38,912 bases of DNA, taken from an uncultured Bacilli bacterium. Lineage in GTDB: Bacteria > Bacillota_I > Bacilli_A > RF39 > UBA660. The notes beneath the pieces are model-generated. The model ran no database searches, was not told the origin of the DNA, and saw only the letters and a list, made by a program, of their open reading frames with translations. The stretch spans positions 1-38,912 of the forward strand of contig CAKPIS010000010.1 of NCBI GenBank assembly GCA_934162425.1, read 5' to 3'. Both the position numbers and the translations under genes were made by a program. Positions 33,453-38,912 of this stretch are shown in pieces (position 1 is the stretch's first letter; every line of letters starts with the position of its first letter).

Positions 33453-34577
33453 ATGAGCATAGTTGGTGTTATAGCAGAATATAATCCATTTCATAATGGA
33501 CATTTATATCATTTAAATAAAGCTAAAGAAATGTTTAAAGATAGTTATTTTGTACTTGTTTTAATTGGTAATTTTACTCAAAGAGGAGAAATATCAGTAA
33601 TTGATAAATGGGATAAAACAAAAATAGCATTAGATTACGGTTATGATTTAGTTATAGAACTACCTTATGTTTTTGCAACTCAGTCGGCTTCTTACTATGC
33701 TAAAGGTGCAATTGAAATATTAAAGAAAATAAATTGTAACTATTTAGTATTTGGTTCAGAGTTAAATGATGTAGACAAGCTAAAAAAGCTAGCTGATATC
33801 ACTTATGAAAATAAAGAATATGAAAATTTAGTTAAAAAACATGTATCTAGTGGCGTAAATTATCCTAAAGCATCGTCTCTTGCTTTAATGAGTGTTTCTG
33901 ATACTATGATAGATAAACCAAACGATGTTTTAGCACTTGAGTACATAAGACAAATAAAATTACAAAAAGCAAATATTGTGCCTATTAGTATAAAAAGAAC
34001 TAATGATTATCATGAAGTTGAAATAAAAAGTAATATTACTAGTGCAACATCAATTAGAAAAAACATAGATAATATTAATTTAGTTAAAGATGTAATGCCA
34101 AATGATGTTATTAAATATATTAAAAAAATAGATTATGATAAATATTTTTATTTAATTAAGTATCAAATATTAAGTAGTGATAATTTATCTGACTATTTAG
34201 GAGTAACAGAAGGTCTTGAAAATAAATTAAAAAAAGAAGTAAATATTAGCAGTAATTTAAATGAACTTATTTTAAATATTAAATCAAAAAGATATTCTTA
34301 TAATAGAATATCTAGACTTTTAAATCATATAGTGTGTAAAACTAAAAATGATGAAAATATAAGTAATATAAAATATATAAGAGTATTAGGATTAAGTAAA
34401 AGAGGTACAAATGTGCTTAAAAGCATAAAAAAAAATATAGATGTACCAATAATTACTAAATATAAAAAAGAATATGATCATCTATTTAAAACTGATTATA
34501 AAGCAAATTTAATATACTCTTTAGTTACGAATTATGATATTAAAAATGAATTTAGATCATCAATAAATAAGAACTAG
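33453..34577 (+). CDS. tmcAL: tRNA(Met) cytidine acetate ligase
   Basis: TmcAL (YlbM) activates acetate with ATP and makes N4-acetylcytidine at the wobble base of elongator tRNA-Met. The product has 374 residues. It begins with the nucleotidyltransferase signature IAEYNPFHNGH and continues with GNFTQRGE, IDKWDKTKIAL, ELPYVFATQSA and FGSE, all diagnostic. The start is ATG 33453, four bases after AGGTTGAT. It overlaps none of its neighbours and ends in a strong terminator. Confidence 0.95.
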   Translation: MSIVGVIAEYNPFHNGHLYHLNKAKEMFKDSYFVLVLIGNFTQRGEISVIDKWDKTKIALDYGYDLVIELPYVFATQSASYYAKGAIEILKKINCNYLVFGSELNDVDKLKKLADITYENKEYENLVKKHVSSGVNYPKASSLALMSVSDTMIDKPNDVLALEYIRQIKLQKANIVPISIKRTNDYHEVEIKSNITSATSIRKNIDNINLVKDVMPNDVIKYIKKIDYDKYFYLIKYQILSSDNLSDYLGVTEGLENKLKKEVNISSNLNELILNIKSKRYSYNRISRLLNHIVCKTKNDENISNIKYIRVLGLSKRGTNVLKSIKKNIDVPIITKYKKEYDHLFKTDYKANLIYSLVTNYDIKNEFRSSINKN

Positions 34578-34607
34578 CTTTAATTATTTAAATGCTAGTT
34601 CATTTTT
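34571..34607. terminator. Bidirectional terminator after tmcAL
   Basis: GAACTAGC and GCTAGTTC form an eight-pair stem around a 15-base AT-rich loop, followed by CATTTTTA. The last codons of the convergent gene lie inside the hairpin. Confidence 0.75.
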
Positions 34608-35597
34608 ACTTGTTTTTATTCTATTTTTTTCAAGTTGTCTTATAAGACTTAATATGTTTGTATCAAGTCCATTCATCATATCTTCTATTTTTTTATCTAA
34701 TTTATCTAAATTAATCATATCACTGCTTACCAAAGAATTATTTTCATATGTTCTAATAAAACCATTATCAAAGTTATATTCTAGTCCTTTTGATTCATCT
34801 TTTTTCTTAGTTAAAAATACAATATTATTTAATTTATCATTTATACTAACAGCCTTTTTTAAATCACCATTAATTGTAATACCAACACCCATTACATCTT
34901 TATTTTTCATTAATACAAGATTAATGTTATCTTTTATTTTATAAGTGTTTTCATCTATTTTTTCTAACTTAGTAATAGTTCCATTATCATCTATTAAAAG
35001 AGTATCATTATCTTTATCATATGTTATATTAAAGAAACTAAGTGATAGAAGTAAGTCTTTATTTTCTACTAAAGAGTTATGTTCTTTATTAAATTTATTT
35101 AAACTATCTCTTACTAATTCATTAACTTTTTTATCTAGGCTTTTGATAGCAAAATTAATACTTTCTCTATAAGAATCAAATATTCTTCTTATACTTGCTA
35201 TATCATCATATTTTTCGTTTTTTTTCAAATTATACATTACTTCATCTTGTATATCATCTAAAATATTTAATCCACTATTTTTAAAAAGGTCAAAATTAGC
35301 CATATATTTATTTATTTTTTCAGTTAAATCTTTAGAAGTTGTGGTTTCTTTTATAGATTTAATTAAATCATTTATCGTAAAATATATATTATCTGTCATA
35401 TCATTTTTTATTTTATAATCTACTCTTTTTAAATCAGATTTTGTATCTAATAATCTATTTTGACTCATATTTCTTTGTAGTGCATCTATTAATTTATTAA
35501 TAAATTTATTAGAATACTCATCTATTTGTTTAATAACTAATGATAAGTTTGTATGTAAGTTTTCTCTTAGAGTATTTACATCAAAGTTTTCTGTCAT
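34584..35597 (-). CDS. Uncharacterised coiled-coil-like protein
   Basis: The product has 337 residues with no signal peptide or membrane helix. Residues 1-190 are strongly helical with heptad-like Leu/Ile spacing. Residues about 190-290 look like beta strands (DTLLIDDNG, GVGITINGDL, GLEYNFDNGFIRTYENN), and a final helix follows. No enzyme motif is visible. The start is ATG 35597 after GGAGATG. The inverted repeat over its promoter suggests regulation. It is monocistronic, convergent with tmcAL and downstream of the spoVA genes. A role in spores is possible but not supported. Confidence 0.8.
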   Translation of the reverse strand: MTENFDVNTLRENLHTNLSLVIKQIDEYSNKFINKLIDALQRNMSQNRLLDTKSDLKRVDYKIKNDMTDNIYFTINDLIKSIKETTTSKDLTEKINKYMANFDLFKNSGLNILDDIQDEVMYNLKKNEKYDDIASIRRIFDSYRESINFAIKSLDKKVNELVRDSLNKFNKEHNSLVENKDLLLSLSFFNITYDKDNDTLLIDDNGTITKLEKIDENTYKIKDNINLVLMKNKDVMGVGITINGDLKKAVSINDKLNNIVFLTKKKDESKGLEYNFDNGFIRTYENNSLVSSDMINLDKLDKKIEDMMNGLDTNILSLIRQLEKNRIKTSKNELAFK

Positions 35598-35614
35598 TAA
35601 AACCACATCTCCTA

Positions 35615-35631
35615 TACTATAGAGTATAGTA
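35615..35631. promoter_or_regulatory. Inverted repeat overlapping a -10 element
   Basis: TACTATA and TATAGTA are separated by three bases. On the minus strand the repeat includes the -10 TACTAT of an extended -10 (TGTTACTAT), which is a good position for a repressor site. Confidence 0.45.
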
Positions 35632-35669
35632 ACATATTTTGATAAATAATTCTATATTTTTTTTAAATT

Positions 35670-36020
35670 TTAGTCTTTTGGTTTAAATATAATAGTTAAA
35701 ATAAATCCAAATACAATTGCAGATACTATACCAACTGAAGTTAAACTAAACATCCCACCTAGTATTCCAAGAAGTCCTCCATCTTTTGCTCCTTTTAAGG
35801 CTCCATGTATTAAAGAATGACCAAAACTTGTTATAGGAACTAAACAACCTGCTCCAAACCATTTAATAAATTTATCATAAAGTGCAAATGAATCTAAAAA
35901 TGCACCTATAACAACAAACATTCCTGTTACATGTCCTGGTGTAAGTTTAGTATTATCAAGTATAATTTGTCCTAATAAACATACAACCCCACAAAATAAA
36001 AACGAATATAAATATATCAT
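35670..36020 (-). CDS. spoVAE: Stage V sporulation protein AE
   Basis: SpoVAE is part of the SpoVA channel that moves dipicolinic acid into the forespore. The product has 116 residues, almost entirely hydrophobic, with three or four helices. Family motifs are LTPGHVTGMFVVIGAFLD, GAGCLVPITSFGHSL and GGLLGILGGMF. The start is ATG 36020, overlapping the spoVAD stop as ATGA, with GGAGGGAG upstream. It belongs to the SpoVAEb type. Confidence 0.95.
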   Translation of the reverse strand: MIYLYSFLFCGVVCLLGQIILDNTKLTPGHVTGMFVVIGAFLDSFALYDKFIKWFGAGCLVPITSFGHSLIHGALKGAKDGGLLGILGGMFSLTSVGIVSAIVFGFILTIIFKPKD

Positions 36021-37012
36021 TTTACTCCCTCCAAACATATAGCATGACAAATAGATGGTATTGTAAACTTTTGATTATTCATAGTTGGAGACATTAAAGC
36101 TCCAGTTGCTAGTACCAATACTCTTTTATAAATACCAGATTTTAGTTTTTCATATATATCAGTATATAATGATAATGCAATACATGCTGGTCCTGAGCCT
36201 CCTGCTTTTACGTTAGGTTGTTTTTCTCTATCATATACTATACTTCCGGAATCTGTATAATTATCACCTAATATAATAGAATATTCTTCTTTCATATATT
36301 CTTTTAATATTTCCATACCATAAACACCTAAGTCCCCTGTTATTATAAGATCATAATCATCTACTTTGGTATTTGAATCAGTTAAATGCTCATATAGTGT
36401 TTTAGCTGCAGCTGGTGCCATAACAGAACCCATATCGTATACATCATCTACCCCTAAATCACATACTCTTCCTATAGTACCACTTGTAACTTTTATAGAA
36501 GTTTTTTCTTTAGTTAATATAGAAGATGCCGCTGCTGTTACTGTAAATGTTGATCTTTTTGGTTTAGGGCATCCATATTCAACAGGATTTCTAAACTGTC
36601 TTTCAGCTGTCATATTATGTGATGATACGCTGCATGCTACATTTTGAATATTATTATTTTGTAAAATACTAGATGCTATAATAAACTCTTCACATAATGA
36701 AGAACAAGCATTATATACACCTAGAAAAGGTCTATTTAAAGATATAGCAGCATATGAATTAGCAGTTATTTGATTAAGTAAATCTGAACCTATTAAAACA
36801 TCTATATCATTTAAAGTCTTATTACTTTTTTTTAGTAATATATTAATAGAATCATGAATCATTTTTATTTCAGCTTTTTCAAATGTATCACATCCCATAT
36901 AATAATCATCGTATGTTTTATCATACATTTTGCCAAACCTACCTTTTTTTTCATCAAAACACGCAACAGTTGATGTCTCTTTTAAATATACGTTGTTAAA
37001 TTTTATAGTCAT
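36017..37012 (-). CDS. spoVAD: Stage V sporulation protein AD
   Basis: SpoVAD is the soluble dipicolinic-acid-binding member of the SpoVA complex and has a thiolase fold. The product has 331 residues, the family norm. Motifs are YNACSSLCE near 98-106, VAGSVSSHNMTAERQF-like residues (CSVSSHNMTAERQF here), DMGSVMAPAA and GGSGPACIA. The ribosome binding site is TTGGAGGG. Only two bases separate it from spoVAC. Confidence 0.96.
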   Translation of the reverse strand: MTIKFNNVYLKETSTVACFDEKKGRFGKMYDKTYDDYYMGCDTFEKAEIKMIHDSINILLKKSNKTLNDIDVLIGSDLLNQITANSYAAISLNRPFLGVYNACSSLCEEFIIASSILQNNNIQNVACSVSSHNMTAERQFRNPVEYGCPKPKRSTFTVTAAASSILTKEKTSIKVTSGTIGRVCDLGVDDVYDMGSVMAPAAAKTLYEHLTDSNTKVDDYDLIITGDLGVYGMEILKEYMKEEYSIILGDNYTDSGSIVYDREKQPNVKAGGSGPACIALSLYTDIYEKLKSGIYKRVLVLATGALMSPTMNNQKFTIPSICHAICLEGVK

Positions 37013-37014
37013 AT

Positions 37015-37455
37015 CTACCCTCCAAAAAATATAAATCTTATCATTCCAAATATGTAAGCTGAAACAACACCATATAAAATTACACTACCAGTTAATTTAA
37101 ATGCATTAGATCCTATTCCAGTAATTAGTCCTTCTTTTTTATAATCTAGCATACTAGATACGGAAGCATGAGCAAATCCTGTTATTGGTACTATAAGACC
37201 AGCTTTAGCTTTTGAAACTAACGTATCAAATACGCCAAGAGCTGTTAATAATGATGCAATAAATATTAATATAACAATCATAATTGATGTCGCATCTTTA
37301 TGCGGAATATCAAATTTTTTCTCTAAAACAGTTACTATTAGTTGTCCTAAAAAACCAATAAATCCACCAGTTAAAAATGCTATAATACTATTTTTTAGTT
37401 TATCTTCTTTAGGTACTATTTTATCAGTTAGTTTTTTATATTTTTCTTTTTCCAT
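37015..37455 (-). CDS. spoVAC: Stage V sporulation protein AC
   Basis: SpoVAC is the mechanosensitive membrane channel of the SpoVA complex. The product has 146 residues with four hydrophobic segments. Motifs are FLTGGFIGFLGQL, DKATS-like DATSIM and GLIVPITGFAHASVSSML. The start is ATG 37455 after GGTGAT; an upstream TTG is inside the leader. A sigma-G-like promoter precedes it. It is the first gene of spoVAC-D-E; no spoVAA, B or F is present here. Confidence 0.95.
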   Translation of the reverse strand: MEKEKYKKLTDKIVPKEDKLKNSIIAFLTGGFIGFLGQLIVTVLEKKFDIPHKDATSIMIVILIFIASLLTALGVFDTLVSKAKAGLIVPITGFAHASVSSMLDYKKEGLITGIGSNAFKLTGSVILYGVVSAYIFGMIRFIFFGG

Positions 37456-37470
37456 TTTTATCACCAATTA

Positions 37471-37500
37471 TAGTATTAAAAAAAGCTTGGCAATTTATAC
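37471..37500 (-). promoter_or_regulatory. Candidate sigma-G promoter of spoVAC-D-E
   Basis: GTATA, 18 bases, AATACTA on the minus strand. This fits the Bacillus sigma-F/G pattern (GHATR, 18 bases, CATnnTA) with one mismatch. Bacillus spoVA is sigma-G dependent. It overlaps the hairpin that ends the upstream gene. Confidence 0.6.
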
Positions 37501-37511
37501 CAAACTTTTAT
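37478..37511 (-). terminator. Terminator of the 353-aa gene
   Basis: AAAAGTTTGG and CCAAGCTTTT form a ten-pair stem with one G-T pair, followed by seven T on the minus strand. Confidence 0.8.
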
Positions 37512-38569
37512 TTTTTTATAATATTATTTTTCTTATATATTAAATTACATAAGTCATTATTAAATGAACCATTTTTATTAATAGAAATATTAATACTATC
37601 CGATGTATTAAATGGCATGTAATTGATATTTATAACATCACCCATTTCTTTTACTCTGTAAAAGGTTCTAACTAATTTTAGTATTATGTTATCTTTATAG
37701 CTTTCATTTTGTCTATCTATCATTTCTTTATATTTTATAAATTCATCTTCACTTAAGTATTTTTTCTTATAATCTAATCTTCTTTCATTAGATGAAAAAT
37801 GATTATTATATCTAATAGGCATATTAAGTTTAACATCTATATTTTTAATTTCTTGTTCATTTAAGTAATTAATAAACATGATAATAGATGCTATAAAACT
37901 CATAGTAACATCTGTTATGTTAAAATGCTCACTATCAAAAGTATCTTCTACTTTATCATTAAACTTATAAAATAATCTATTTAATTTTTTCTTTAGATTA
38001 TTATTCATATTATTTTTATTTTGAATAGCATAAATTAAGCATTTATCTTTATCTATACCAAATATAATACTAGGTAACATGAATTCTTCATCGTTATTCT
38101 TAATTATAGTATCAAACGAATATGGAGCTTCTAAAAAAGGCTTTATTTTAGATACATTAATTGTACAATCATAATCTAAAAAAATTGTTTTTGCGCTACT
38201 GGTTAAATCATTTTTAAGCATGTTAGTTCTAGATATAATAGCAGGAATTGGATTGCTTAATTCTAAGTCTGTTAAGTTCGCTATTAAGTATGAAATTAAG
38301 GATTTAATATTATCGTGAGTATAATTATTATCATAATAAAATTTAAGTGCTTCTACTACGTAATTATATAAACATTTGTTAAATGTATTTTTGTCATTAA
38401 TAACTAAGCACGGATAATTATCATTACTATTTATTCTTTTTCCTTCTATGTTGACAGTAAAATAAATAGCAGGCTTTATATCTCCTATTATAAGTTTATC
38501 TTGACTACATTCTGATATTATTTCTTCATATAAAATATTATTTATTATGTTATATAATTTTTCATTCAT
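37508..38569 (-). CDS. Uncharacterised 353-aa protein upstream of spoVA
   Basis: No family is recognised. The product is soluble, with mixed alpha/beta composition. The segment MPIRYNNHFSSNERRLDYKKKYLSEDE-like (RYNNHFSSNERRL) near two thirds of the length is the most distinctive part. The start is ATG 38569 with AGAGGTAT upstream; an open frame extends further upstream but runs through the promoter and is not coding. The promoter is at 38591-38620 and a terminator follows, so it is monocistronic. Confidence 0.8.
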   Translation of the reverse strand: MNEKLYNIINNILYEEIISECSQDKLIIGDIKPAIYFTVNIEGKRINSNDNYPCLVINDKNTFNKCLYNYVVEALKFYYDNNYTHDNIKSLISYLIANLTDLELSNPIPAIISRTNMLKNDLTSSAKTIFLDYDCTINVSKIKPFLEAPYSFDTIIKNNDEEFMLPSIIFGIDKDKCLIYAIQNKNNMNNNLKKKLNRLFYKFNDKVEDTFDSEHFNITDVTMSFIASIIMFINYLNEQEIKNIDVKLNMPIRYNNHFSSNERRLDYKKKYLSEDEFIKYKEMIDRQNESYKDNIILKLVRTFYRVKEMGDVININYMPFNTSDSINISINKNGSFNNDLCNLIYKKNNIIKK

Positions 38570-38590
38570 AATATACCTCTTATGTGCTTT

Positions 38591-38620
38591 ATTATAGCAT
38601 ATTAAGGCTTTACATCTCAA
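38591..38620 (-). promoter_or_regulatory. Promoter of the 353-aa gene
   Basis: A -35 TTGAGA, an 18-base spacer and a -10 TATAAT, with TGC before the -10 (extended). Confidence 0.75.
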
Positions 38621-38751
38621 GATTCCTACTAATATAAAATGAAAATAAATGATTTTAATATAATTCAATATAATGAAAGGAAGAATGTTTATTTTGATAA
38701 AAAACACTATTATTGATTTAATGATGATTTCTTCATGGTTTCTGAGCTAAA

Positions 38752-38912
38752 CCTATAGCTGATTCTAATATATATCTTAGAAGAACTAAACTAGCTACTC
38801 TTGCTGGTTTAAAGGTTATTGGAATCCATGATTTTAGACATTCTTGTGCATCTCTTCTGGTTAATAAAGGTGCTAATGTTCAAGTTGTAGCAAAATACTT
38901 AGGACATACAAA
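38752..38912 (+). pseudogene. Tyrosine recombinase C-terminal fragment, probably decayed
   Basis: The frame encodes PIADSNIYLRRTKLA, then IHDFRHSCASLLVNKG and VAKYLGHT. This is the catalytic end of a phage-type integrase: H-x-x-R in HDFRH and the second His in LGHT. The Tyr nucleophile would lie beyond the right edge. Upstream the frame is closed by TGA at 38743-38745, while the preceding bases give an integrase-like DDFF in a different frame (38723-38734), so a frameshift or decay is likely. A TATAAT at 38669-38674 and an ATG at 38685 lead only into a 21-codon frame. Confidence 0.75.

Noticed and set aside
38570..38707. Upstream extension of the 353-aa gene to 38707
   Set aside because: The extra 46 residues run across a good sigma-A promoter, and the internal ATG at 38569 has a proper Shine-Dalgarno.
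38685..38750. A 21-codon ORF with promoter and Shine-Dalgarno before the recombinase fragment
   Set aside because: It matches the integrase remnant in another frame and ends at once, so it is more likely decay than a peptide gene.

Overview
The window looks like a chromosomal segment of a very AT-rich, endospore-forming Firmicute. The base composition, the AAGGAGGTGAT-type ribosome binding sites, the T-box leader and the sporulation genes (spoIIP, gpr, ylbJ, spoVAC-D-E and a coat-like protein) all point to a reduced-genome gut Bacilli or Mollicutes-related lineage. TGA is used as a stop, so the genetic code appears standard. The lineage is an inference from gene content, because no rRNA is present.

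Region by region. (1) 1-2966, minus strand: three tandem genes for proteins built of 35-residue mTERF-like helical repeats. The left one is cut by the window edge, and the two complete copies have 10 and 3 full repeats. They share one strong promoter. (2) 2972-5225: a Trp-specific T-box leader, a 14-codon ORF, trpS and era. (3) 5229-7543: gpr, spoIIP and a small membrane protein. (4) 7590-8901, plus strand: rpsT and a secreted transglutaminase-like protein. (5) 8908-12114, minus strand: three tandem mini-kinase-like paralogues, miaA and a small membrane protein. (6) 12137-14599: an ADP-ribosyltransferase-like protein and mutL. (7) 14599-18471: a Tyr/Pro-rich coat-type protein, a GH25 lipoprotein lysozyme and two recently homogenised pentapeptide-like repeat genes. 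(8) 18473-24132: mutS, an unknown gene, nusB and uvrC. (9) 24142-31046: a WYL regulator followed by a tight five-gene operon (HAD, HAD-PRTase, CAT-fold acyltransferase, alpha/beta hydrolase, PfkB-SIS fusion). (10) 31086-34601: an unknown gene on the minus strand, then ylbJ, an MBL-fold protein and tmcAL on the plus strand. (11) 34584-38620: a coiled-coil-like protein, spoVAC-D-E and an unknown gene. (12) 38752-38912: a tyrosine recombinase remnant running off the right edge.

Most of the window is housekeeping or sporulation sequence. The accessory parts are the mTERF-like array, the kinase-like trio, the pentapeptide twins, the WYL-linked operon and the recombinase remnant. The two strongest candidates for something undescribed are the mTERF-like array, whose repeats are uniform except at a few positions, and the WYL-linked operon, whose enzyme mix (PRTase, two HAD phosphatases, sugar kinase-isomerase, acyltransferase, hydrolase) suggests synthesis or salvage of a phosphorylated sugar or nucleoside-like metabolite.

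Recurrent style: many promoters carry an extended -10 (TGnTATAAT), leaders are often very short with the start site close to the Shine-Dalgarno, and several genes appear to start at TTG or GTG (miaA, mutL, mutS, the lysozyme and the coat-type gene). All coordinates were read by eye, and family assignments rest on motif recognition, not on searches.
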